Positions 16,009-24,554 of a stretch of 64,000 bases of DNA are shown in pieces. The notes under the pieces were generated by a model. The model made no database searches. It was not told where the DNA came from and worked only from the letters and a program-made list of their open reading frames with translations. The DNA lies in the NCBI RefSeq assembly GCF_014202315.1, contig NZ_JACHGN010000036.1, positions 23,037 to 87,036 on the forward strand, given 5' to 3'. The stretch comes from Thermocatellispora tengchongensis. Lineage in GTDB: Bacteria; Actinomycetota; Actinomycetes; Streptosporangiales; Streptosporangiaceae. Each line of letters opens with the position of its first letter. Positions within the stretch are counted from its first letter, which is position 1. The position numbers and the translations under genes are program-made.

Positions 16009-17226
16009 GTGAGCACGAGCGGGCCGCCGATGAGCGCGGAAGGCGTCGAGCATGCCCTCCGGCAGCGGCGGGCGGAGTTCGAGCGCCTGTCGGGCGACCT
16101 GCTGGACCTGGAGTCCCACTCCGGCTACCTGCTGCTCAAGGGCGCGGAGCTGACCGGCGAGACCAAGCGCCGCTGGGAGCGGGCCGAGGCCGGCATCGCC
16201 ACGCTGTGGTGGCTGTTCGACGCGTTCCGGCGCACGCTGGAGAAGGCGGAGGAGGTCAGGGCGCGCCGCCCGCGGCCGGGCGCCGCCGAGCTGGCCGAGC
16301 TGACCGCGCTGCTCACCGGGCCCTCGGTGGAGATGAAGGTCGAGGACGTGCCGGTGGAGCGCCGCTCCCTGGTGCGCGCCGCCGCCGAGTGGCTGACCCT
16401 GGACCAGGTGCTGCGCCGCATGGACGACGCCTACCGCGAGAGCGCCCAGACCATCGCGGCGGTCGATTCCGCCTGGACGGTGCTGGCGCCGCGGGTCAAC
16501 GCGGCCGAGGCGGTGTGGGACTCCGCGCGCAGGCTGGCCGAGGAGCTGGGCGAGCCCGACCCCGAGTTGGTGCGCCTCGGCGAGGCGCTGGTGGCGCTGC
16601 GCGACGCGGCCAGGTCCGACCCGCTCACCTACGCCACCGGCGACCCGCGCGAGCTGGCCGAGATGGACCGGTTCGCGGCCGAGCTGGCCGACCGGCGGGG
16701 CCTGCTGGAGCAGGCGGTGCGGATCAAGGCGGGCTACGCGGAGCGGGTGGCGGCGCTGGCGGCGCGGCTCGACGAGGTCGAGCGGGCCGAACTGGCCGTG
16801 GTCGAGGCCCGCGACCTGGTGCTGATCAAGATCGCGAACCCGGTGCTGCCCGCCATGCCCGACCAGGCGCGTACGCTGCGCGACCGGCTCGACGCGCTCG
16901 ACGGGCTGCGCGGCGCCGGCGACTGGACCGACCTCGCCCGCCGGATGACCGAGCTGGAACGCGCGGCCGACGAGGCGCTCGCCCAGGCGCGGGCCACGGC
17001 CGAGGCGGTGACCGGCCTGATCGCCCGGCGCGACGAGCTGCGCGGCCGGCTGGAGGCGTTCAAGGCCAAGGCGGTGCGCCTGGGCCGGGCGGAGGACGCC
17101 GAGCTCGGCTACCTGTACCGGCGAGCCCATGATCTGCTCTGGACGGCCCCGTGCGACCTGCGCCAGTCCACGGTCGCGGTGGCGGGCTACCAGCGGGCGA
17201 TCTCACAGACTGGAGCGGGCGGATGA
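16009..17226 (+). CDS. Coiled-coil protein, first gene of the PknG-type operon
   Basis: A 405-residue, almost wholly helical, charged protein with heptad-like runs (QRRAEFERLSGDLLDLESHSGYLLLKGAELTGETKRRWERAE, and DEVERAELAVVEARDLVLIKI). It has no signal peptide or membrane helix, and I recognise no catalytic domain. It could be a scaffold or adaptor for the kinase encoded next, whose ATG overlaps its stop (ATGA). The GTG at 16009 follows GGGGGAG; TTG at 15961 and ATG at 16030 are alternatives. The name and role are not established. Confidence 0.7.
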   Translation: MSTSGPPMSAEGVEHALRQRRAEFERLSGDLLDLESHSGYLLLKGAELTGETKRRWERAEAGIATLWWLFDAFRRTLEKAEEVRARRPRPGAAELAELTALLTGPSVEMKVEDVPVERRSLVRAAAEWLTLDQVLRRMDDAYRESAQTIAAVDSAWTVLAPRVNAAEAVWDSARRLAEELGEPDPELVRLGEALVALRDAARSDPLTYATGDPRELAEMDRFAAELADRRGLLEQAVRIKAGYAERVAALAARLDEVERAELAVVEARDLVLIKIANPVLPAMPDQARTLRDRLDALDGLRGAGDWTDLARRMTELERAADEALAQARATAEAVTGLIARRDELRGRLEAFKAKAVRLGRAEDAELGYLYRRAHDLLWTAPCDLRQSTVAVAGYQRAISQTGAGG

Positions 17227-19931
17227 GTCAGTGCACCCATCCCGGCTGCACGGGCACCGTGCAGGACGGCTACTGCGACACCTGCGGCCTGGCCCCGGCG
17301 GCGGCTCCGGCCGCGCCCGCGGCGGCGGCCCCGCCGGCGTACCCGCCCGCCGCCGGCTACCCGGGGCAGGGCGGCTACGGGTCCCAGCCGGCCGGATACC
17401 CGTCCCAGCCGGCCGGGTACGGCTCGCAGCCGGGCGCTCCGGCGTATCCCTCGCAGCCCGGCGCGTCCGCGCCCGCCTTCCCGGGCCGGCCGGCGCCGCC
17501 GCATCCGTCGGCGCCGCAGCCCGGTGCCCAATACCCGTCGGCGCCGCATCCGTCGGCGCCGCACCCCTCGGCGCCGCACCCGTCCGCGCCGCAGCCGGGG
17601 GCGTCGCAGCCGTCCGCGTGGCGGGCGACCCCGTCGGCGCCGGTGTCCGGGTGGCGGGCGCAGCCGGTCGCGGCCGATCCCGGCACGGCGCCGAGCACCG
17701 GGCCGGTGAGCGGACGCACGTCGTCCAGCGGCCGTTCGCGCCGGTCGCTGCTGGGCGCGGGCCTGGTGTCGGTGCCGCCGGTGCCGTACCGCGACCCGGC
17801 CGAGGTGGTGCTGCGCAACCCCGAGGTGCCCGAGGACAAGCGCTTTTGCAGCAACGCCTCCTGCGGCAAGCCGGTGGGCCGGGCCAAGGGCGGGCGTCCC
17901 GGCCGTTCGGAGGGGTTCTGCCCGCACTGCGGCACCCGCTTCTCCTTCACCCCCAAACTGCAGCCGGGCGACCTGGTCGCCGGGCAGTACGAGGTCAAGG
18001 GCTGCCTGGCCCACGGCGGCCTGGGCTGGATCTACCTCGCCGCGGACCTCAACCTGGACGGCCGCTGGGTGGTGCTCAAGGGCCTGCTCGACACCGGCGA
18101 CGCCGAGGCGCTGATGGCGGCCGAGGCCGAGCGCCGCTTCCTGACCGGCGTAGACCACGCCAACATCGTCAAGATCTTCAACTTCGTGCAGCACCCCGAC
18201 CCCACCACCATGACGATGGTCGGCTACATCGTCATGGAGTACGTCGGCGGCCAGCCGCTGCAGGAGATGCTGCGGGCCAGGCTGCGCGCCAGCAACAACC
18301 GCGAGGCCCTGCCGATCGGTCAGGCCATCGCGTACGTGCTGGAGGTGCTGCGCGCCTTCGAGTACCTGCACGACCGCAACCTGCTCTACTGCGACCTCAA
18401 GCCGGCGAACGTGATCCAGGTCGAGGACCAGCTCAAGCTGATCGACCTGGGCGCGGTGCGGCACGCCGACGACCACGACAGCTCCATCTACGGCACCATC
18501 GGCTACCAGGCGCCCGAGATCGCCACCGAGGGCCCGTCGGTGGCCTCCGACCTGTACACGGTCGGGCGGATGCTGGCCGTGCTCAGCTTCCCGTTCAGCC
18601 CGGTCACCAACGGACAGCCGACGCCGCTGCCCTCGCCCAGCGCGGTGCCGCTGCTGGCGAGGTACGAGTCGTTCCTGCGGTTCCTGCACCGGGCGACCGA
18701 CCCCAACCCGGCGCGCAGGTTCCCCAGCGCGGCCGACATGGCCGAGCAGCTCACCGGCGTGCTGCGCGAGATCCGCGCGGCCGAGGACGGCATCCCGTAC
18801 CCCGCGCCGTCGGGCCTGTTCGGGCCGGAGCGGGTCGCGGCCGGCACGGCGCTCGCGCCCAGCGCCACGCTTCCGGCGAGTTCCGTGCCCGCCGACCTCG
18901 CCGCCGCGCTCCCGGCACTCCCGGCGGGCGGCGCGAACGGAACAAACGGCACAAACGGCGTCAATAGCGTCAACGGCGCGAACGGGGCCGCGGCGTCGCC
19001 GAACGGCTCGGGGCGGGAGGCGGTGCTGGTCCCGCTCGACCCGGTGGCGGCGGTCGGGGCGCTGCCCACGCCGCTGGTCGATCCGGCCGACCCGGCGGCG
19101 GGCTTCCTGGCCGGCATCACCGCGCGCACCCTGGACGACCTGGTCCGCATGATCGAGGACGCCCCGGTGTCCTCCGTGGAGACCCGGCTCGCGCTGATCC
19201 GGGCGCTGATCGAGCAGCGCAACCCGCGCGTCGGCGAGGAGCTGGAGCAGGCGGCCAGGGAGACGCCGTGGGACTGGCGGGTGCTGTGGTACCACGGCCT
19301 GCGCGACCTGGCCTGGGGCAACATCGCCGACGCCGCGCGGATCTTCGACGAGCTGTACTTCCGGATGCCGGGCGAGATCGCGCCCCGGCTGGCCCTGGCG
19401 TTCAGCAAGGAGTGCGCGGGCGACCCGCGCGAGGCGGGACGCCTGTACGCCACCATCTGGCGTACCGACCGGTCCTACGTCAGCGCCGCGTTCGGCCTGG
19501 CCAGGGTGCGCCTGGCGGAGGAGGACCGGGTGGGGGCCACCCGGGTGCTGGACGAGGTGCCCACGACCGCCAGCCACTACGTCGCCGCGCAGATGGCCGC
19601 GGTGGCCATCGCGGTGCGCGGGCGCGACCCGCGCTCGCTGACCCCGCCGGAGCTGGCCGGGGCCGGGCAGCGGCTCAACGACATCGGCCTCGACGCCGTA
19701 CGCCGCAACCGGCTGGCCGCCGAGGTGCTGGAGGCGGCGCTGCGGTGGATGGAGGCCGGCGGCCGGCCGCCGGGACCGGCGACGCTGCTCGGCCAGCCGC
19801 TCACCGAGCGCGGCGTGCGCCGCGAGCTGGAGCGCGTCTACCGGGCCCTGGCCCGCGCGTCGCAGGTGCGGGCCGACCGGCACGCGTTCGTGGACAAGGC
19901 CAACGAGGTGCGACCGAGGACGTGGGCCTGA
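17223..19931 (+). CDS. pknG: PknG-family Ser/Thr protein kinase
   Basis: A 902-residue soluble kinase with the PknG plan. Layout: zinc ribbon at residues 4-21 (Cys4, 9, 18, 21); Pro/Ser-rich linker to ~185; rubredoxin-like Cys pairs at 209/214 and 233/236; kinase domain ~256-530; TPR-type helical region ~630-900. Key residues are Lys286 (VVLKG), Asp391 in LLYCDLKPAN and Asp408 in LIDLGAV. The stretches DLKPAN, LKLIDLGAV, GYQAPEI and ASDLYTVGR match mycobacterial PknG. In Mycobacterium, PknG phosphorylates the FHA protein GarA and controls glutamate metabolism. It differs here by an extra N-terminal zinc ribbon and long Pro-rich linker with APHPSAPQP-type repeats. Confidence 0.93.
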   Translation: MSQCTHPGCTGTVQDGYCDTCGLAPAAAPAAPAAAAPPAYPPAAGYPGQGGYGSQPAGYPSQPAGYGSQPGAPAYPSQPGASAPAFPGRPAPPHPSAPQPGAQYPSAPHPSAPHPSAPHPSAPQPGASQPSAWRATPSAPVSGWRAQPVAADPGTAPSTGPVSGRTSSSGRSRRSLLGAGLVSVPPVPYRDPAEVVLRNPEVPEDKRFCSNASCGKPVGRAKGGRPGRSEGFCPHCGTRFSFTPKLQPGDLVAGQYEVKGCLAHGGLGWIYLAADLNLDGRWVVLKGLLDTGDAEALMAAEAERRFLTGVDHANIVKIFNFVQHPDPTTMTMVGYIVMEYVGGQPLQEMLRARLRASNNREALPIGQAIAYVLEVLRAFEYLHDRNLLYCDLKPANVIQVEDQLKLIDLGAVRHADDHDSSIYGTIGYQAPEIATEGPSVASDLYTVGRMLAVLSFPFSPVTNGQPTPLPSPSAVPLLARYESFLRFLHRATDPNPARRFPSAADMAEQLTGVLREIRAAEDGIPYPAPSGLFGPERVAAGTALAPSATLPASSVPADLAAALPALPAGGANGTNGTNGVNSVNGANGAAASPNGSGREAVLVPLDPVAAVGALPTPLVDPADPAAGFLAGITARTLDDLVRMIEDAPVSSVETRLALIRALIEQRNPRVGEELEQAARETPWDWRVLWYHGLRDLAWGNIADAARIFDELYFRMPGEIAPRLALAFSKECAGDPREAGRLYATIWRTDRSYVSAAFGLARVRLAEEDRVGATRVLDEVPTTASHYVAAQMAAVAIAVRGRDPRSLTPPELAGAGQRLNDIGLDAVRRNRLAAEVLEAALRWMEAGGRPPGPATLLGQPLTERGVRRELERVYRALARASQVRADRHAFVDKANEVRPRTWA

Positions 19932-19932
19932 G

Positions 19933-20832
19933 ATGACGGCGGAGATGACGGCCACCTGCCCCCACTGCGCCTATCCGGTGCTCCAGGACGAGACCTTCTG
20001 CGAGGAGTGCGGGCGCGCGATCCACGCGGGCACCCCCGGCGCGTGTGCGAGCTGCGGCGCGGGGGCGTCCGAGGTCGGGGCCGACGGCTACTGCGGCCGG
20101 TGCGGGGTGCGCCAGCCCGCGCCGCGGGACCACCTGGAGGTCGAGACGGGCTCGGCCGCGGGCGTCAGCGACCGCGGGCTGCGGCACAGCCGCAACGAGG
20201 ACTCCATGGCGTTGATGGAGGTGGACGAGTACGTCACGGTGGGCGTGGTGTGCGACGGGGTGTCGTCCTCGCCCCGGCCCGACAACGGGTCGCAGGCGGC
20301 GGCCGAGACCGGCGCGGCCACGCTGGTCAAGGAGCTGCGCGCGGGCGCGGGCCACGTCGAGGCCACCCGGGCGGCCGTGGCGCGCGCCGCCGAGGCCATC
20401 GCGGCCCTGGGCACCTACGAGGACGCCCCCGCGTGCACGTACGTCTCGGCGATCGTGGCGCCCGGCCGGGTGACGATCGGCTGGGTCGGCGACAGCCGCG
20501 CGTACTGGCTGGGGCCCCGCCCGGTACGGCTGACCAGCGACGACGCCACCGAGACCGGCATGCTGACCGCCTGGCTCGGGGCCGACGCGGGCGAGGTGAT
20601 CCCGCAGGTCAGCACCTTCGAGCCCGACACCCCGGGCGTCGTGCTGGTGTGCAGCGACGGCCTGTGGAACTACCTGCCGACCGCCGAGGAGATGGCCGCC
20701 GCGGCCCCCGGCGCCGCCACCGCGCCCCTGGCCACCGCCCAGGCGCTGGTACGGCACGCGCTGGAGTCGGGAGGACGCGACAACATCACCGTGCTGGTGA
20801 TCCCATACGGGAGAGGGAGCGCTATCCAGTGA
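19933..20832 (+). CDS. PP2C-family protein phosphatase with N-terminal zinc ribbons
   Basis: A 299-residue cytoplasmic phosphatase. Residues ~8-55 hold zinc-ribbon cysteines (CPHCAYPV...FCEECG and CASCGAG...YCGRCG). The PP2C domain then shows all metal-ligand motifs: RNED (Asp90), VCDGVSSS (Asp108, where the usual G-G is S-S), VGDSRAY (Asp187), SDGLW (Asp242) and GRDNIT (Asp283). It most likely reverses phosphorylation by the PknG-type kinase whose gene ends one base before it. It is translationally coupled to the next gene (GTGA overlap). Confidence 0.92.
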   Translation: MTAEMTATCPHCAYPVLQDETFCEECGRAIHAGTPGACASCGAGASEVGADGYCGRCGVRQPAPRDHLEVETGSAAGVSDRGLRHSRNEDSMALMEVDEYVTVGVVCDGVSSSPRPDNGSQAAAETGAATLVKELRAGAGHVEATRAAVARAAEAIAALGTYEDAPACTYVSAIVAPGRVTIGWVGDSRAYWLGPRPVRLTSDDATETGMLTAWLGADAGEVIPQVSTFEPDTPGVVLVCSDGLWNYLPTAEEMAAAAPGAATAPLATAQALVRHALESGGRDNITVLVIPYGRGSAIQ

Positions 20833-22115
20833 CCGAGCAGCCCCAGTTCACGATCAGCGTGGACCAGAACAAGTACCTCGCCGTCGGCCACACCGAGGTG
20901 CACGCGATCCTCACGGTCGAGGCCAAGGGGCCCGCGGTGGCCGCGCCCACCACGCAGGCCGCCGAGGTGATCATCGTGGACACCTCGGGCTCGATGTCGT
21001 ACGGCAAGATCGCCGAGGCGCGCAAGGCGGCCCAGGCCGCGGTGGACACGCTGCGCGACGGCGTGCACTTCGCGATCGTGGCGGGCACCGCCAACGCGCA
21101 CATGGTCTACCCGCCCGACCGTCGGCTGCTGCCCTCCAACCCGCAGACCCGCCAGGCCGCCAAGGAGGCGATCGGCCGGCTCCAGGCCGACGGCGGCACC
21201 GCCATGGGCCGGTGGCTGCGCCTCGCGGCCGACCTGTTCGAGACCGTGCCCGGGGCGATCAAGCACGCGATCCTGCTCACCGACGGCAAGAACGAGCACC
21301 AGAGCGCCGAGGAGTTCGACGCCGACCTGGCCTACTGCACCGGCAAGTTCGTCTGCGACTGCCGCGGCGTCGGCGACGCCTGGGTGGTGGCCGAACTGCG
21401 CAAGGTCGGCTCGACCCTGCTGGGCAGCGTGATGGACATCGCCGACCCCAAGGACCTGGAGGCCGACTTCCGGGCCATGACCCAGGCGGCCATGGGCAAG
21501 GCGGTGGCCGACGTGGCGCTGCGGATCTGGACCCCGCAGAACGCCACCATGACCTACATCAAGCAGGTCTCGCCCGCGCTGGAGGACCTGACCGCGCGCG
21601 GCACCCCGTCCGGGCCGCAGGCGCGCGACTACCCGACCGGCTCGTGGGGCAGCGAGACCCGCGAGTACCACATCTGCGTCCAGGTGCCGCCGGGGGTGGT
21701 CGGCCAGGAGATGCGCGCCGCCTGGGTGAAGCTGGTCGTGCCGGAGACCGGCGAGCAGCTCGCGGCGGGCAACGTGCTGGCGCAGTGGAGCGACGACTAC
21801 GCCCAGTCCACCCGGATCAACCCCAAGGTCGCCCACTACACCGGGCAGGCCGAGCTGGCGGCGCTGATCCAGGACGGCCTCCAGGCCCGCAAGGAGGGCG
21901 ATCTCGAGCTGGCCACCGCCCGCCTGGGGCGGGCCCGCGGCCTGGCGGAGCAGGCCGGCAACGGCGAGACCGCGAGGCTGCTGGACAAGGTGATCGACTT
22001 CGACCCCGAGACCGGCACCGCCCGGCTCAAGCCCAACGTGGAGAAGGCCGCCGAGATCGCGCTGGACACCCGCTCGGTGCGTACGGTGCGCATGCGCAAG
22101 GAATCAGAGGCGTAG
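20829..22115 (+). CDS. VWA-domain protein of the PknG-type operon
   Basis: A 428-residue soluble protein. The von Willebrand A domain begins near residue 45 and has a complete MIDAS: DTSGSMS (Asp51, Ser53, Ser55), the threonine in DGGTAMG and the aspartate in LLTDGKNEH. A beta-rich region follows (residues ~230-340, EYHICVQVPPGVVGQEMRAAWVKLVVPETG), then a helical tail (AELAALIQDGLQARKEGDLELATARLGRARGLA). No signal peptide is present. Such proteins usually assemble complexes; here it may hold kinase, phosphatase and FHA protein together. The GTG start overlaps the phosphatase stop. Confidence 0.88.
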   Translation: MTEQPQFTISVDQNKYLAVGHTEVHAILTVEAKGPAVAAPTTQAAEVIIVDTSGSMSYGKIAEARKAAQAAVDTLRDGVHFAIVAGTANAHMVYPPDRRLLPSNPQTRQAAKEAIGRLQADGGTAMGRWLRLAADLFETVPGAIKHAILLTDGKNEHQSAEEFDADLAYCTGKFVCDCRGVGDAWVVAELRKVGSTLLGSVMDIADPKDLEADFRAMTQAAMGKAVADVALRIWTPQNATMTYIKQVSPALEDLTARGTPSGPQARDYPTGSWGSETREYHICVQVPPGVVGQEMRAAWVKLVVPETGEQLAAGNVLAQWSDDYAQSTRINPKVAHYTGQAELAALIQDGLQARKEGDLELATARLGRARGLAEQAGNGETARLLDKVIDFDPETGTARLKPNVEKAAEIALDTRSVRTVRMRKESEA

Positions 22116-22164
22116 CCGGGCCGCACGACACCGGCACCAGGGAAAGGCGAGGAGGAACGCTGCG

Positions 22165-23055
22165 ATGGCCACCTGCCCCGATGGGCACGAGTCGGGCGCG
22201 ACCGACTACTGCGACGTCTGCGGGACCATGATGTCCGGCTCGGCGGCGCCGGCCGCCGCGTCCGCCTCCGCCTCGGCGCCCTCCTCCGGCCCGGGAACCG
22301 GCGGTGAGGGGCGTACGAGCTGCCCCGACTGCCAGGCGCCGCGCACCGGCCGCTTCTGCGAGGAGTGCGGCTACGACTTCGCGATCGAGGTCTCCGGCGC
22401 GGTGCGCATGGCCGCGCAGCAGTCGGCGTCGGCCCAGGTGCAGCGGCCCGCCGCGTGGTCGCGGCCGATCCCGGGTACCAGCGGCGCCTCCTCGATGTCG
22501 GCGCGCCAGGTGCCGGGCGGCACGCTCCCGCCGACCGCGACGTACCCGTCGGCCGCCCAGTACCCCTCCTCGCCCCAGTACGCGCCGCAGCCGCCGTACC
22601 AGCAGCCGACCGGGCCGATGCCGACCGGGCCGGTGCCGTCGCCCGCGCCGGGCACGTGGGAGGCGATCGTGACCGCCGACCGCGCCTACTACGACTCCGT
22701 GATCGCGCAGGGCGGGCCCGACGCGGCCAGCGTCGCCTTCCCGCCGTACTGCCCGGAGCGCCGGTTCCCGGTGCAGGGCCAGCAGGTGCGCATCGGGCGG
22801 GCCAGCCGCTCCCGCGGCCTGACCCCGGAGATCGACCTCAGCGGGCCGCCTCAGGACCCGGGCGTGTCGCATCTGCACGCGGTGCTGCTCGCCCAGCCCG
22901 ACGGGTCGTGGCTGCTCGTCGATCCGGGCTCGGCCAACGGCACGACCGTGAACGGCGCGTCCGAACCGCTCGAACCGAACGTGCCGGTGCCGGTCGGCGA
23001 CGGCGACCGGATCCAGCTCGGCGCGTGGACCGTCATCACGCTGCGGAAAGGGTGA
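22165..23055 (+). CDS. Zinc-ribbon/FHA-domain protein
   Basis: A 296-residue protein. Two zinc ribbons open it (CPDGH...DYCDVCG and CPDCQ...RFCEECG), followed by a Pro/Ala/Ser-rich linker with TYPSAAQYPSSPQYAPQPPYQQP. The FHA domain is at ~205-296: Arg212 in VRIGRAS, NGT at 258-260 in DPGSANGTTVNG. The usual S-R-x-H is S-H-L-H (His236, His238), which changes a phosphothreonine-contact residue. In mycobacteria the FHA partner of PknG is GarA; here no N-terminal GarA-like ETTS phosphorylation motif is seen. A good GAGGAGG site precedes the ATG. Confidence 0.9.
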   Translation: MATCPDGHESGATDYCDVCGTMMSGSAAPAAASASASAPSSGPGTGGEGRTSCPDCQAPRTGRFCEECGYDFAIEVSGAVRMAAQQSASAQVQRPAAWSRPIPGTSGASSMSARQVPGGTLPPTATYPSAAQYPSSPQYAPQPPYQQPTGPMPTGPVPSPAPGTWEAIVTADRAYYDSVIAQGGPDAASVAFPPYCPERRFPVQGQQVRIGRASRSRGLTPEIDLSGPPQDPGVSHLHAVLLAQPDGSWLLVDPGSANGTTVNGASEPLEPNVPVPVGDGDRIQLGAWTVITLRKG

Positions 23056-23061
23056 CCCGCC

Positions 23062-24546
23062 GTGACCACCCCCATGACCATCTCCCAGCAGGCGCCGGCC
23101 CCGCCCGCCGCTCCCGCGGGGCAGCCGCCGGGCCCGCCCCCGGCGCCCACGCCGCCCGCGCCGGCCACCGGGCGCGGACGCCGCCGCACGGTGCCCGCCC
23201 GGATCTGGACCCTCACCGGCGCGAGCCTGGTGGCCGCGGCGCTGCTGTTCGGCGCGACCGCACTGTCGATCGGCAACGCCAGGGAGGGCCTTCAGGTCAT
23301 CGGCCATGACGCCGGCCCGCAGGTGGTGGCCACCGCCGACCTGTACTTCGCGCTGAGCGACATGGACGCCCAGGTCGCCAACGTGCTGCTGATCGGCAGG
23401 GAGACCAGCCTCGGCAAGGGCAGGCAGCAGGCCCTGGACCGCTACGACCAGCGCCGGGCCGAGGCCAGCCGGGCGGTGCTCCAGGCGGCCGAGCTGGCGC
23501 TCGGCGACCCGACCGAGCAGCAGACCGTACGCCAGGTGCTCGACGGCCTGGGCCGGTACGAGCGGCTGGCCGCGCAGGCGATCCTGCTCGACCAGCAGTC
23601 GCAGCACGCCGCCGGGCCGCCGCCCGACCGGGTGATCGAGCTGTACCGGCAGGCGACCGACCTGATGCGGCTGGACCTGCTGCCCAAGGCGTACAACCTG
23701 ACCCTGGACAGTGGCACGATCGTGCGCGAAACGTACGAGGACGAGAGCGCGGCCGTGCTCACCGGCCGGTTCCTGGTCGGCGCGGCCGGGCTGCTCACGC
23801 TGGCGCTGCTGATCGGGCTGCAGATCTTCCTCGCGCGCAGGTTCCGCCGGGTGCTGAACCCGGCGCTGCTGCTGGCCACGTTGATCATCGCGGTGTTCAC
23901 GCTGTCGGGGATGCTGCTGCTCGGCCGCGAGGCCGAGAACCTGCGGATGGCCAAGGACGACGGGTTCAACTCGGTGCTGGCGCTGTCGCGGGCCCGCGCG
24001 ATCGGCAACACCATGCACGGCGACCAGAGCCGCTACCTGCTCGACCCGCAGCGCGCCGACACCTACGAGCAGGTCTACCTCGACAAGTCGCAGTCGGTGC
24101 TCTACACGCCCGGCGGCAGCCTGGACAAGTACTACGCCGGGGTGGACAAGGTCGTCGGCGAGTGGCCGGAGAAGGTGGACTTCCTCGGCTTCCACGGCGC
24201 GGAGGCCAGGAACCTCACGCTGCGCGACCAGCGGCCGGCGGTGGGCGCGGTGCTCACGGCGTACGAGAAGTTCCAGCAGCAGGACCGGCAGATGCGCAGG
24301 CTGGCCGTGGCCGGGCAGGCCCGGCAGGCCATCGCGCTGCGGATGGGGACCCTGGCGCAGAGCTTCGAGAGCTACGACAAGGCGCTGGTGGACCTGATCG
24401 CGTTGCACCGCGGCGCGTTCGACGGCGCCATCAGGTCCGGCGATGACGACCTCGGCGGCTGGAACGTCATCGTGCCCGGCGCGGCGGTGCTGGCCGCGCT
24501 GCTCATCTTCGCCGGCATCGTCCCGCGGCTGTCCGAGTATCGGTAG
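23062..24546 (+). CDS. glnX: GlnX-like membrane sensor protein
   Basis: A 494-residue integral membrane protein. After a Pro-rich cytoplasmic N-terminus come one helix (~52-72), a helical outside domain (~75-230), two helices (~235-255 and 268-288), a second helical outside domain (~290-475) and a last helix (~476-492). Both outside domains look like four-helix-bundle sensors. In Mycobacterium tuberculosis GlnX passes the glutamate/aspartate signal bound by GlnH to PknG. Gene order and neighbours here strongly support the same role. The name is by analogy of context; sequence similarity should be tested. Confidence 0.82.
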   Translation: MTTPMTISQQAPAPPAAPAGQPPGPPPAPTPPAPATGRGRRRTVPARIWTLTGASLVAAALLFGATALSIGNAREGLQVIGHDAGPQVVATADLYFALSDMDAQVANVLLIGRETSLGKGRQQALDRYDQRRAEASRAVLQAAELALGDPTEQQTVRQVLDGLGRYERLAAQAILLDQQSQHAAGPPPDRVIELYRQATDLMRLDLLPKAYNLTLDSGTIVRETYEDESAAVLTGRFLVGAAGLLTLALLIGLQIFLARRFRRVLNPALLLATLIIAVFTLSGMLLLGREAENLRMAKDDGFNSVLALSRARAIGNTMHGDQSRYLLDPQRADTYEQVYLDKSQSVLYTPGGSLDKYYAGVDKVVGEWPEKVDFLGFHGAEARNLTLRDQRPAVGAVLTAYEKFQQQDRQMRRLAVAGQARQAIALRMGTLAQSFESYDKALVDLIALHRGAFDGAIRSGDDDLGGWNVIVPGAAVLAALLIFAGIVPRLSEYR

Positions 24547-24554
24547 GGGTGCCA

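Noticed and set aside
13087..17130. A 1347-codon open frame on the minus strand
   Set aside because: It is antisense to the heme-protein, NuoF-ferredoxin and coiled-coil genes, has His/Arg/Gly-rich composition with no domain, and arises from high GC bias.
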